The notes beneath the pieces were generated by a model, which was given only the letters and a program-made list of their open reading frames with translations, did not search any database and was not told the DNA's origin. Of a DNA stretch of 64,000 nt, positions 29,633-39,596 are shown piece by piece. The stretch comes from Sinorhizobium kostiense (GTDB lineage: Bacteria > Pseudomonadota > Alphaproteobacteria > Rhizobiales > Rhizobiaceae). Numbering within the stretch: the first letter of the stretch is position 1; each line of letters starts with the position of its first letter. The stretch is from contig NZ_JAGILA010000006.1 of assembly GCF_017874595.1 (NCBI RefSeq), positions 186,001 to 250,000 of the forward strand, given 5' to 3'. A program made the position numbers and the translations under genes.

Positions 29633-32600
29633 TTACAGCAACACGCCCTCATGCGCTTCCCCGGTGACGCTGTCATTGACCCGGACCACCAACTCGCCGG
29701 TTTTCTTGTCGCGGCTCACCGATATCCGGTGTGTCGCCCCGTTCAGACGGACCTCGGCGGAATAGCCGTCCCAATCCTCCGGCAGCACCGGTCGGATCAC
29801 CAGCCGTTTGCCCTGCTGGCGGATACCGAGGATGCCCTCGACGGCGGCGCGGTAAAGCCAGCCGGCCGAGCCCGTATACCAGGTCCAACCACCGCGGCCG
29901 GCAAGCGCGCCTTCGCCGTAGATGTCGGCGGCAACCACATAGGGTTCCACCCGGTAGCGCTCGGCATTCTCGCGGTCGAGCGCGTGCGATATGGGGTTGA
30001 GCATCTGGAACGCGCGCCAGGCCTCCGCCGCCCTACCTTGTGCGGCGAAGGCCAGTACCACCCATGTGCCCGCATGGGTGTACTGGCCGCCATTCTCGCG
30101 CACGCCCGGCGGATAGGCCTTGATATAGCCGGGATCCTGATTCGTCTCCTCGAGCGGCGGGGTGAAGAGCCGGACGATGCGGGTTTCCGGATCGACGAGT
30201 TCCGCCATGACGGCGTCCATCGCGCGCCGGGAGCGCTCGGCGTCGCCTTCGCCCGAAAGCGTACTCCATGACTGGGCAATCGAATCGATCCGGCACTCGC
30301 CGCCCGTCGCAGAGCCGAGCGGCGTACCGTCGTCATAGTAGCCGCGGCGATAATAGTCGCCGTCCCAGCCCGCCTCCTCGAGCGCCCGCTTGACGATGTC
30401 GAGATGCGACTCCCAGAGCGCCACGCGACGCTTGTCCTTGCGCTCGCGGGCATAAGGCAGGAAGGCACGCAGGGCACCGGCGAGGAACCAGCCGAGCCAG
30501 ACGCTCGTTCCTTCACCCGCTTCGCCGACGCGATTCATGCCGTCGTTCCAGTCGCCGCCGAGGATCAGCGGCAGACCGTTGGCGCCCGTCCGCTTGATCG
30601 CGAGATCGAGGGCGCGGGCACAATGCTCGTAGATGTCCCCCATCTCGCCGGCCGGCTCGGGCTGGTAGAAGCTGTCGTGCTGCCCCTCTTCGAGCATCGG
30701 ACCGGTGATGAACGGAGCCTGCTCGTCGAGAATGTCGCCGGTGCCGGTGACTTCGCAATAATGGGCAACCGCATAAGCAAGCCAGACGACATCGTCGGAA
30801 ATCATCGTCCGAACGCCGGCGCCGGAGCCCGGCAGCCACCAGTGCTGCACGTCACCTTCCACGAATTGCCGGGACGCGGCATTGAGGATCTGCGCCCGCG
30901 CCAGCTCCGGCCGATGGATGAGGAAGGCGAGCGTATCCTGCAACTGATCGCGGAAACCATAGGCGCCGCTCGCCTGATAGAAGGCCGAGCGCGCCATGAT
31001 GCGGCACCCGAGCGCCTGGTAAGGCAGCCAATGGTTGATCAGGTGATCGAAAGCGCGGTCCGGCGTCCTGACTTTCACGACGCCGGTGAATTCGCTCCAG
31101 AAGGTCTTTGCCGCCTCGAAGCTTTCTTCGAAAGGCGTGGCGCGCAGTTCGGCGAGGATTGCCTCGACGCTTTCAGCGTCGTCTGCATCGCCGAGGAAGA
31201 AGGTGACCTGCCGTTCCGCGCCGGGCTCGATCACAAGATCGCGCGCAAGCGCCGCGCAGGGGTCGCCGTCGACCTCGGTCGTACCGGTAAGGGCGGCGCC
31301 GGAGAGCACCGCCTGCGGAGCGAGTATGCCGCCGCTCCGGCCGAGGAACTCGCGCCGGCTTGCCGTGTAGCCGGCGATATCGCCGTCGGCAGCGAAGAAC
31401 GCGGCCCGCCCGGCATAGTCGACGCTATACGGATTTGTGGCGAGAAGCGCTCTCGCGGTCTCCTGCCACTCCGTCACCAGGAAGGGCGCGGTGCGGCTGC
31501 GATTGATGCCGAGGACCCACTCGGCATAGCCGTAGACGCGAAGCCGGCGGGCGGCCGAACCGCGGTTGCGGATCAGGACGCGGACGAGCTTGGCCGGAAG
31601 TGTCCGATGCACCGTGTGGGCGGCTTCGATCTCCAGCCCCTCCTGAGTGCTCCGGAAGAGCGAATAGCCGAGACCGTGGCGCGCTTCGAAGCGCACGGAC
31701 TTGCGCCGCGTCAGCGCCGCATAGGGAGTGAACACAGCGCCGCTTGCCATGTCGCGGACGAAAATCGCCTCGCCCGGAAGGTTGACCACAGGGTCGTTGC
31801 TCCAGGGGGTCAACTGATAGTCGCGCGAGTTGCGGCTCCAGGTGAAGGCCGCCCCGTCGGCGGAGATGTGGAAGCCGAAATGTTCGTTGGAGATGACGTT
31901 GATCCACGGATGCGGCGTCGCCTCGCCGCCGCTCAGCCGCACCACATATTCGCGACCATCCTCGGCAAAACCGCCGAAACCATTCCAGAACTCAAGGTCG
32001 TCGCCGCTGACCGGAGCGGGTTGCCGTTCGGCGCCATCCTGCATAACCGGCAGCAGCATCCGCGTCGTTTCTTCGCTGCTTTCCAGCGGCTTCGCATAAA
32101 GCGCGCTGGCGCGGGCGATCTGGTCGGAGATGGTGCCGTTGCGGGCATGGAACACGGCACGCGAGGCGGAAATCAGCGTCGACCAGGTCTCCGGCTCCAT
32201 CAGGTCGCGGCGCACCGCGAAGATGTGCTGGCGCGGACCGTCGGACAAGCCGCGCAGCCTCAAGTTCTCGCACATCGCGTCGAGCGTGTGCTGCATATCC
32301 TGCGCGTAGGAGGAGGCGCGCTCGTTGATGATCACGAGATCGGCAGTGATGCCCCGCGCCCTTAGATATTCCTGCGCGCGCAGCGCTTCTCGGGCAATGC
32401 CGAGATCGCCTTCGTCATTGATCCTTAGGCAGAAGATCGGGAAATCGCCCGAGATCGCCAGCGGCCACAGCGCCGCCTGCGAGGCAAGTCCCGCCTTCAC
32501 GGTTGCCGTGTCGGCCCGCAGGTGCATGTCCGGATAGATCAGATAACGGCCCAGCATCTGGAAGCTTGCCGCCTCCTTCGACGTGATGCCAACATGGCGC

Positions 32601-35600
32601 ATCTGCACCTGGCTGCGGGTCCAGGCGTGGATAAGCTCGTGGTTGAATGTTTCCGGATGGCGATAGCGGTCGATCGCCCGATCGATCCCTTCGCGATCCG
32701 GGGCGGCGATGGTCCAGAAGACGACGCTCACCTTCTTGCCGGCCGGCACGCGCACGACGCGGCGAAGCGCCATGATCGGGTCGAGCGTGAAGCCGTCGGT
32801 GCCCGAAAGCGTCGCGCCCGGATCGAAGGCAGCCGCCTCGGAGAGCGTGCGGCCCTGGCCGAGGAAGCGGCGCCGGTCGGTTTCCGCCTGGGTATGGCGG
32901 TCGCTGCCGGCATTATCCGTGATGAGATGCGCGACCTCGATGTCCGGGTCGCTGGGGCTGCGCCTGTTGCGCGAGATTCGGATCACGTCGCCCTGGCGGC
33001 TGATTTCCGTGCGGATGAACATTTTCGAGAAGGCCGGATGAGCGCTGTCGGCCTCGTCCATGGCAAGCACCGGCTCGGCATAGGACGTCACCTCGATGAA
33101 GCGGTCCTCCGTACCTGTGTTGAGCAGGATCAGCCGGCGGCCTTCCGCGTCGTGCTCGGTCGCGACGATGCATTCCACCTCACTCGTGAGGTCGCCGACC
33201 GTCTTGACGAATTCGGCCTTGTCGTCTCCGAAACGGGTGACCGTCGTCTCGCCTGACGCCCGCCGCGGCTCGGCCGTTGCCGACCACCACGCTCCGCTGA
33301 CCGTGTCGCGCAGGAAGATGAATGTCCCGTTCCTGTCTTCCACCGGATCCGGCTTCCAGCGCGTGACCGATTGGCCGTTCCAGCGCGCATAGCCAGCTCC
33401 GGTCGCCGTGAGCATGATCGAGTAGTGGCCGTTCGACAGCAGCACCGTTTCGCGGTCCTGCATCAGCGGGTCCTCGATGACGCGGACTTGCGGACGCAGG
33501 AGCTCGCCCTGGCCCTTGCCGAGCGCTTCCGGTTCGCGCTTGGCGGCCATCACCGGAATATCGCGCGGGGCCTTCTCCTGCAGGAGGAGTTCGGCGGCCT
33601 CGATCACCGGATCGGCATGGAACCACTCGCGCAGCTGCCCGTTGAATGCGACATTGGCTATCGCGGCGATCGACATTCCGTGGTGGTGCGCGTAGTAGTT
33701 GCGAACGACTGCGCAAACCTGGCCTTCCGGCACGCGGGTCGGCGTGAAATCGACGGCATCGTGGTAACCATAGACCCCGAGGGCCCCGTATTCGCGAAGC
33801 CGCGCCAGGTTGGCGAGCGCCGATTTCGGGTCGTACATGCAGGCAAGGATCGACGCATAGGGCGCGATCACAGCGTTCTGGCCGAGGCCGCGCTTCAGTC
33901 CGAGCGTCGGCACGCCGAAATTCGTGTACTGGTAGGTCAGCTCGTGGTCGCGGGCATTGAACGCCGCCTCGGATATCCCCCAAGGCGTCCCGAGCCGCCG
34001 GCCGTGATTGATCTGCTCCTGTACCACCAGATTGTTTGTCTGGTTCAAGATGCCGCCCTGCCGCTCCTGCATGACGAGCGGCGGCATCAGATATTCGAAC
34101 ATCGAGCCCGACCAGGACACGAGTGCGCCGCGCGCGCCGACCGGCACCACAGAACGGCCGAGCTTGTACCAGTGCTCGGTCGGCAGGTCTCCCTTGGCGA
34201 TGGCGAAGAGGCTCGTCAGCCTCGCTTCCGAGGCAAGCAGGTCGTAGCAGGCCTCGTCGAGTTCATTGGCGCTTACGCGGTAGCCGATCGAGAGCAGCCG
34301 CCGTTCCGGCCGGAACAGGAAGCCAAAATCCATCGAGAAGGCGATGTCGCGGGCGCGCTCCTTGAGGACCAGCAGCCGTTGGCGCAGCGCCTCGATGGCG
34401 CCGAGGTCGAAGACGCCGTCGGCGATATGCGCTTCGCAGGTCGCGACCAGCGAAGCCGCCCATTTCTCCACCTCGCTGGTCTGGGCGGTACGCACTTCAT
34501 GGTCGAGATTGACCGTCAGCTTGTGGATGTCGCGCGCGAGCACGGCCAGGTTGATCACCCGGATGGACGCGAACTCATGCTCGCGCTTGACCGCGGCCAA
34601 GGCATTGTGGAAACCGGCGATACGCTCTTTGATGAGGCGCCGGAGCGGCCGCACGGTCTTGCGGTCGTCGGGCAGCTCGCCCAGCACCTCCTTGAGAATC
34701 GCCGCGACATCGCCGATGCCGTCGAGGTTGCCCTGCACATGCGCGGAGGGCGCCTCCGCCCATTCGCGGCACATCGACGAGACCGCGATCAGATGTCCGG
34801 CGAGGTTGCCGCTGTCTACGGAGGAGACGTAGCGCGGCTCCATCGGATCCAGCGTTCGCGTACGGTACCAGTTGAAGAGATGGCCGCGATATTTCGGCAT
34901 CCGGTCGATCGTCGCGATCGTCTGCTCGAGCCTGGTGATCGTCTCCTCGAAGCCGATCCAGCCGAAGGAGCGCGCCGACATCACCGAAAGCAGATAGACG
35001 CCGATATTGGTGGGCGAGGTGCGTTCCGCGAGAACCGGCTGCGGGGTCTCCTGGAAATTGTCCGGCGGCAGGAAATTGCCCTCGGTTGTCACGAAGGTTT
35101 CGAAATAGCGCCACGTTCGCCGAGCGATGTTGCGCATCTCTGCGATTGCGTCCCCGGAAACGACGAGCTGGTCTTCCGTTTCCGCCGATTGACTGACGAA
35201 CCACGCGACGGCGGGCGACGCCGCCCAGATGAGCGCGAAAGGAATGCCGATGAACGGCAGTCCGGTGTCGGAGATCGCCGCAAGCGCCAGCGCCACGACC
35301 GAGAGCGCCGGTGCCGTCCACATGGCGCGAAAATAGTCGCCGACAGACCCGTGGCCGGCGCTCTGGACCTGGGCCGCCGTGCGCCACTCGAGCATCAGCT
35401 TGCGGCTGACGAAGGTACGGTAGAGCGAACGGACGATCGCGTCCGCCATGATCGCCGCATTATGGGCAATGAAGACGATGCGCAGCGCCACCTGGGCGTT
35501 CGCCGCCTGGACATCGGACAGCACCGCATGGAGATGCGCTCTTGCGACGATGTCGCTGCGCCGCGGCATCAAGCTGGAGATCAGCGACAGCGTCGGGGCG

Positions 35601-38245
35601 ACGAAAAGGCTGAAGATCAGCACCAGCTGCCAGATCAATGCCTCCATCGGCTCCATGTAGTACCAGCCCATGACCGAGGCAACGAGCCAGGCGACGGGGA
35701 TCAGCGAGCGGCGCAGGTTGTCGTACATTTTCCAGCGCCCGAGCATCGATAGCCCGTTCGACAAGCTGAAGATGTAGGGCAGGAGCTGCCAGTCGCCGCG
35801 CGCCCAGCGATGCTGGCGCGACATCTCGACCTCGTAGCGGATCGGGAAATCCTCGACGAGCTCGACATCGGTGACGAGCCCGCAACGCGCATAGGACCCT
35901 TCGAGCAGATCGTGGCTGAGCACGGCGTTCTCGTCGATCCTGCCCTTCAGCGCCGCTTCGAATGCATCGACGTGATAGAGCCCCTTGCCGGTGAAGCTGC
36001 CCTCTCCGGTGATGTCCTGATAGACGTCGGAAACGGTGAAGACGTAGGGGTCGATACCGCGATTGGCCGAGAAGATGCGCTGGAAGGCGGAAGCCTCGCT
36101 GCCGGTGGTGAGCGAAGGCGTCACCCGCGGTTGCAACAGGCTGTAGCCTGTCACCACCTGCTGCGTCCCCGGATCCAGAACCGGCCGGTTGATTGGATGG
36201 TAAAGCTTGCCGACGAGTTTCGTCACCGCATCGCGCATCAGGCGCGTGTCGGAATCGAGCGTCATGACATATTGCACGCCGTCCGGCACCATGTTGGCGC
36301 CTTGCAGGAACGAGGTATCGCGGTCGCCGCGCAAGAGCAGGTTCAGCTCATGCAGCTTGCCACGCTTTCGCTCCCAGCCCATCCAAACGCCCTCTGCCTC
36401 GTTGAAGAGCCGCCGGCGGTGCAAGAGGAAGAAGCGGCTCTTGCCGTCGTAGGCGTAGCGGGCGGAAAGCGATGCGACCTCGCGCTTTGCGTATTCGAGC
36501 ACGTCATGATCTGCCGGGGTTTCCTCGACCTTGCTGTCGGCCCAGTCGCTGAGGAGCGCGAAATAGATCTCGCCGCGCGGATTGGCGAGATAATGAACCT
36601 CGAGATTGCGAACCAGCTCGTCGACATGATCGCGCTTGGAGATCAGGCAGGGCACGACGACGAGCGTGCGCGCGTCTTCGGGAATGCCATCCAGGAATTC
36701 GTAGCCGACAAGGCGCGAAGGTCTGACGAAAAGCGTGACCAGCGTATTGAACAGGCCCATCGCTCCTTCGGAAGCCGGCAGGGCAAAGAGGAGCAGCATG
36801 ATCAGCTTGGCGCCGTCCGGGATGTCCATGGGATCGACGAAGGCATAGACGGCGACCATCGCCAGGATGGTCAGCATTATGTTCGGTCCGGCGATCGCCA
36901 TCCAGTCCAGCTTGCGCACCAGCCGGATAATGCGCTGGAACACCGACGGCGAATAGCCGATCCTTTTCTCCAGTTCCTTGCGCCGTTCACCGACCAGTAC
37001 GGCGCCGACATTCGGCTCCTGCAGCGGCGCCTCGATGGCGGCGGCAGCCTTCGCCTCCTCGACCATGTCGATCGCAATTTCGGTGATTTCATGCTCGGCG
37101 TGGCCGGAGCGGCGGGCGAGCTTCTCGATCGTGTCGCGATAGGCGTTGCGCGAGCCGAAATCGAGCGCCGCGTAATCGGAACCGGCGCGCAATGTCGCGT
37201 CGACCTTGCTGACGCTTTCGAACCAGACGGCCCAGTCGGTATCGTCGATCTCGCGCAGGCTGCGGATGATGTTGCTCATCGTCGCATTGCCCGAGGACAG
37301 GCGGTTCTGCTCGGCGACCAGCGCCTCCTCGACATCGGTGCCTCTGCGCTCGAGCCGCTCTTCGATCCAGGCGATCACGACACCCGAGGTCTGGGAGCCG
37401 TCGCGCATGCGGTAAAGAAGCTGCGCGATGAAGGTATTGTCCGCGGCCAGCGCCTCCGATTCAGCCAGCAGAGCTCGGCACCGCTCCGGTTCGCTCAGGC
37501 GGATAATCTGGTCGGCGACGTCGTTGGCCTTCTGCCGCATGCCGCGCGACCGCTCGACCCGGATGGCGATGCGGCGCAGGTTTTCGATGAGCACGAAGCG
37601 CAGGATCGACGGCAGCGCCCACAATTCGCCGATCTTGAACGTCTCGTGCTCCTGAAAGCCCTCGACCATCGCGGTGACGCTTTCGTGCGAAACCGTGCTG
37701 TGCGTATGGGCGACGTAAAGCCAGGCGAGCGCCATGGTGCGCGGGGTGGCGGCACCGGAGATCGAGAGCGTCGGCAATTGCCGGTAGAACTTCCGCGGAA
37801 AATCGCGACGGACCTCCTGGATCGCGTCCTCGACCACATGGTGGTTGTCGAGCAGCCATTCCGCAGCCGGTGTGATCGAAGCGCCTGCCTCGACGTCGGC
37901 GGCCGTCGTGCGGTAGACGCGGAAGATCTCCCTCTCGTTCTCCCGATGTCTGGCGCGGAAATCAAAGGGGAAAAAACCCGGGAGCGACGAGACGCCATTC
38001 AACGCGAGATCGGCGCCGCATGCCCTGAGGTCGTCTATCGAAAAATAGCTCGAGCGGATCGAATCGTTGAAATCGATTTGCCTCGCTTCCGGCTCGCGGG
38101 GTGAACTGGACGACGTCGTTTGTTGGAGCATGGGTACGGATTCTGGTTCCAACCGGGTTTGATCGGCCCGGCTCTCGTTGTTTTGACGCCACGACTGCGG
38201 CGCTGAGGATCTCTGCGCAGCCGGTGCTTTTCTAGACACGTTCAT
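29633..38245 (-). CDS. ndvB: Cyclic beta-1,2-glucan synthase NdvB
   Basis: This very large membrane enzyme has 2870 residues from the ATG at 38245 (GGATGGGGGG upstream). An internal ATG at 38131 (MLQQTTSSSS) would give 2832, the length I recall for S. meliloti NdvB. It starts, elongates, trims and cyclises beta-1,2-glucan from UDP-glucose. Membrane helices appear near residues 450-510 and 860-1010. The processive glycosyltransferase (GT84) core includes TLDSDTRLMRD near 663 and the R-x-x-RW-type RQHRWARGDW near 810. The C-terminal half is a GH94 phosphorylase-like domain with GGDWNDGMNRVG near 2561, which controls chain length. It converges with ndvA-opgC. Confidence 0.97.
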   Translation of the reverse strand: MNVSRKAPAAQRSSAPQSWRQNNESRADQTRLEPESVPMLQQTTSSSSPREPEARQIDFNDSIRSSYFSIDDLRACGADLALNGVSSLPGFFPFDFRARHRENEREIFRVYRTTAADVEAGASITPAAEWLLDNHHVVEDAIQEVRRDFPRKFYRQLPTLSISGAATPRTMALAWLYVAHTHSTVSHESVTAMVEGFQEHETFKIGELWALPSILRFVLIENLRRIAIRVERSRGMRQKANDVADQIIRLSEPERCRALLAESEALAADNTFIAQLLYRMRDGSQTSGVVIAWIEERLERRGTDVEEALVAEQNRLSSGNATMSNIIRSLREIDDTDWAVWFESVSKVDATLRAGSDYAALDFGSRNAYRDTIEKLARRSGHAEHEITEIAIDMVEEAKAAAAIEAPLQEPNVGAVLVGERRKELEKRIGYSPSVFQRIIRLVRKLDWMAIAGPNIMLTILAMVAVYAFVDPMDIPDGAKLIMLLLFALPASEGAMGLFNTLVTLFVRPSRLVGYEFLDGIPEDARTLVVVPCLISKRDHVDELVRNLEVHYLANPRGEIYFALLSDWADSKVEETPADHDVLEYAKREVASLSARYAYDGKSRFFLLHRRRLFNEAEGVWMGWERKRGKLHELNLLLRGDRDTSFLQGANMVPDGVQYVMTLDSDTRLMRDAVTKLVGKLYHPINRPVLDPGTQQVVTGYSLLQPRVTPSLTTGSEASAFQRIFSANRGIDPYVFTVSDVYQDITGEGSFTGKGLYHVDAFEAALKGRIDENAVLSHDLLEGSYARCGLVTDVELVEDFPIRYEVEMSRQHRWARGDWQLLPYIFSLSNGLSMLGRWKMYDNLRRSLIPVAWLVASVMGWYYMEPMEALIWQLVLIFSLFVAPTLSLISSLMPRRSDIVARAHLHAVLSDVQAANAQVALRIVFIAHNAAIMADAIVRSLYRTFVSRKLMLEWRTAAQVQSAGHGSVGDYFRAMWTAPALSVVALALAAISDTGLPFIGIPFALIWAASPAVAWFVSQSAETEDQLVVSGDAIAEMRNIARRTWRYFETFVTTEGNFLPPDNFQETPQPVLAERTSPTNIGVYLLSVMSARSFGWIGFEETITRLEQTIATIDRMPKYRGHLFNWYRTRTLDPMEPRYVSSVDSGNLAGHLIAVSSMCREWAEAPSAHVQGNLDGIGDVAAILKEVLGELPDDRKTVRPLRRLIKERIAGFHNALAAVKREHEFASIRVINLAVLARDIHKLTVNLDHEVRTAQTSEVEKWAASLVATCEAHIADGVFDLGAIEALRQRLLVLKERARDIAFSMDFGFLFRPERRLLSIGYRVSANELDEACYDLLASEARLTSLFAIAKGDLPTEHWYKLGRSVVPVGARGALVSWSGSMFEYLMPPLVMQERQGGILNQTNNLVVQEQINHGRRLGTPWGISEAAFNARDHELTYQYTNFGVPTLGLKRGLGQNAVIAPYASILACMYDPKSALANLARLREYGALGVYGYHDAVDFTPTRVPEGQVCAVVRNYYAHHHGMSIAAIANVAFNGQLREWFHADPVIEAAELLLQEKAPRDIPVMAAKREPEALGKGQGELLRPQVRVIEDPLMQDRETVLLSNGHYSIMLTATGAGYARWNGQSVTRWKPDPVEDRNGTFIFLRDTVSGAWWSATAEPRRASGETTVTRFGDDKAEFVKTVGDLTSEVECIVATEHDAEGRRLILLNTGTEDRFIEVTSYAEPVLAMDEADSAHPAFSKMFIRTEISRQGDVIRISRNRRSPSDPDIEVAHLITDNAGSDRHTQAETDRRRFLGQGRTLSEAAAFDPGATLSGTDGFTLDPIMALRRVVRVPAGKKVSVVFWTIAAPDREGIDRAIDRYRHPETFNHELIHAWTRSQVQMRHVGITSKEAASFQMLGRYLIYPDMHLRADTATVKAGLASQAALWPLAISGDFPIFCLRINDEGDLGIAREALRAQEYLRARGITADLVIINERASSYAQDMQHTLDAMCENLRLRGLSDGPRQHIFAVRRDLMEPETWSTLISASRAVFHARNGTISDQIARASALYAKPLESSEETTRMLLPVMQDGAERQPAPVSGDDLEFWNGFGGFAEDGREYVVRLSGGEATPHPWINVISNEHFGFHISADGAAFTWSRNSRDYQLTPWSNDPVVNLPGEAIFVRDMASGAVFTPYAALTRRKSVRFEARHGLGYSLFRSTQEGLEIEAAHTVHRTLPAKLVRVLIRNRGSAARRLRVYGYAEWVLGINRSRTAPFLVTEWQETARALLATNPYSVDYAGRAAFFAADGDIAGYTASRREFLGRSGGILAPQAVLSGAALTGTTEVDGDPCAALARDLVIEPGAERQVTFFLGDADDAESVEAILAELRATPFEESFEAAKTFWSEFTGVVKVRTPDRAFDHLINHWLPYQALGCRIMARSAFYQASGAYGFRDQLQDTLAFLIHRPELARAQILNAASRQFVEGDVQHWWLPGSGAGVRTMISDDVVWLAYAVAHYCEVTGTGDILDEQAPFITGPMLEEGQHDSFYQPEPAGEMGDIYEHCARALDLAIKRTGANGLPLILGGDWNDGMNRVGEAGEGTSVWLGWFLAGALRAFLPYARERKDKRRVALWESHLDIVKRALEEAGWDGDYYRRGYYDDGTPLGSATGGECRIDSIAQSWSTLSGEGDAERSRRAMDAVMAELVDPETRIVRLFTPPLEETNQDPGYIKAYPPGVRENGGQYTHAGTWVVLAFAAQGRAAEAWRAFQMLNPISHALDRENAERYRVEPYVVAADIYGEGALAGRGGWTWYTGSAGWLYRAAVEGILGIRQQGKRLVIRPVLPEDWDGYSAEVRLNGATHRISVSRDKKTGELVVRVNDSVTGEAHEGVLL

Positions 38246-38589
38246 GCACCCCCCCATCCACCGTTCTCATCCCGGGTTCGAAGGCCGCCGCAAACGGAGG
38301 TCGGCCGGGATTTGAGGCACTGGAGATGGCAAAGCCGACGGCGCTTCGGCTGCCGCGGCCGCGTGATGCATGAAGATGGCATTTTTTAGCCGCAGTGTCA
38401 GCGGCTTGCAAGGATGGCGTGCACTGACGTGCACGGATCCGGTAAGCCTGCCGGACGGGGAGAGCGGACCTCCTCCGGCTCTCCCTGGGCTCGATGAACG
38501 TCTCTCTCAAATGCGCCCTTTCCTGGTCGGTGCGGTCCGGGGTGGATGGCGCCAGTCGCGAACAATCCGGCCGAACCCCTTGCGCCGGA
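38246..38589. other. Gap upstream of ndvB, with an inverted repeat
   Basis: About 340 bases between ndvB and the LysR gene; no gene is visible. CGTGCAC-TGAC-GTGCACG (38418-38435) is a perfect 7-bp inverted repeat upstream of ndvB. GGGAGAGC/GCTCTCCC near 38460-38486 could be a terminator hairpin for the LysR gene. The ndvB promoter must lie here. Confidence 0.5.
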
Positions 38590-39483
38590 TCAGCCGACCT
38601 GGTCGCTGATCCACTCCCGGAAAGCGCGGCTGATCGGATTTTCCAATTTGCCCTCCGGAACCACGAGGTAATAGCTGTTCTCAGTCTGCATCGGTCGATC
38701 GAGTACGATCCGCAGCGTGCCTGCGGCGAGTTCCTGTTCGATCAGATAGCGAGGCAAAAGGGCAAAACCGAGACCTGCGGCGGCCGCTTCGATGACCATC
38801 GAAAACTGGTCGAAACGATTGCCGCGATAGGCGCCCTGGCTGTCGACGCCGCTCGCCTCGAACCATTGCGCCCAGAGCTTTGGCCTCGTCGCAAGGTGCA
38901 GCAGTGGCCCGACGCCGAGGTCCTCTGACGTCTCGACCGGGTTGGCCGCCAGGAGTGACGGGCTTGCGACTGGAACGATAATCTCGCTGCAGAGATAGCT
39001 GCAGATGGCGCGTGCCCAGACGGGTTGGCCATAATGGATCGCCAGATCGAAATTCTGCTCGTCGAAATCGAACGGTGCAGAGCGCGAGGCGATGTTGAGA
39101 ACGGTGCCGGGATGCCGGCTCAGGAAATCGGGCAGGCGCGTCACCAGCCAGCGGCTGCCGAAGGTCGGCAACGAGGCGATGGAGAGACTCGACTCGGCGC
39201 GCGCCGAGGCCATGGCGCGCACCATCAGCTCCTCGGTCTGGTTGAGCAGGCGGCGGACCTCCGGCAGGAATTTCTGCCCCGCATCCGAGAGGATGACCCG
39301 CTGACGCACCCGCTCGAAGAGAAGCACGCCGAGCTGGGTTTCGAGGTCCTTGATCTGGCGGCTGACGGCACTCTGCGTCAGATTGAGCTCGGCGGCAGCC
39401 TGGGTGAAGCTGCCGTGGCGTGCGGCGCATTCGAAGGCCTGCAGCGTCGTCACGTCGGGGACCAGTCGGCGGCTCAACTTCAT
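38590..39483 (-). CDS. LysR-family regulator (GcvA-like)
   Basis: The 297-residue protein has the LysR HTH at its N-terminus (LQAFECAARHGSFTQAAAEL then LTQSAVSRQIKDLETQLG) and a periplasmic-binding-protein-like effector domain from about residue 90. It resembles the GcvA subgroup. It is divergent from the hglS gene with about 110 bases between the two starts, the classic arrangement for a LysR regulator of an adjacent operon. By context it probably senses an intermediate of lysine or aminoadipate breakdown; this is inference. Confidence 0.9.
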   Translation of the reverse strand: MKLSRRLVPDVTTLQAFECAARHGSFTQAAAELNLTQSAVSRQIKDLETQLGVLLFERVRQRVILSDAGQKFLPEVRRLLNQTEELMVRAMASARAESSLSIASLPTFGSRWLVTRLPDFLSRHPGTVLNIASRSAPFDFDEQNFDLAIHYGQPVWARAICSYLCSEIIVPVASPSLLAANPVETSEDLGVGPLLHLATRPKLWAQWFEASGVDSQGAYRGNRFDQFSMVIEAAAAGLGFALLPRYLIEQELAAGTLRIVLDRPMQTENSYYLVVPEGKLENPISRAFREWISDQVG

Positions 39484-39596
39484 TCCAGCCTCGCATCAAC
39501 ATAGTCAGAAGCAACGCGATCCAACGCTCCGGGCTTCCGATATGATCTGAAATAAGAATGATCTTGTCCTTCACCCTTAGCGCGAGGCGAGTCCCA

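Noticed and set aside
30404..32365. 653-codon open frame on the plus strand
   Set aside because: Antisense to the GH94 part of ndvB, with no recognisable domain.
33371..35752. 793-codon open frame on the plus strand
   Set aside because: It is antisense to ndvB and shows no family motif; the codon pattern of ndvB explains it.
35810..38104. 764-codon open frame on the plus strand
   Set aside because: Antisense to the N-terminal part of ndvB, with no recognisable domain.
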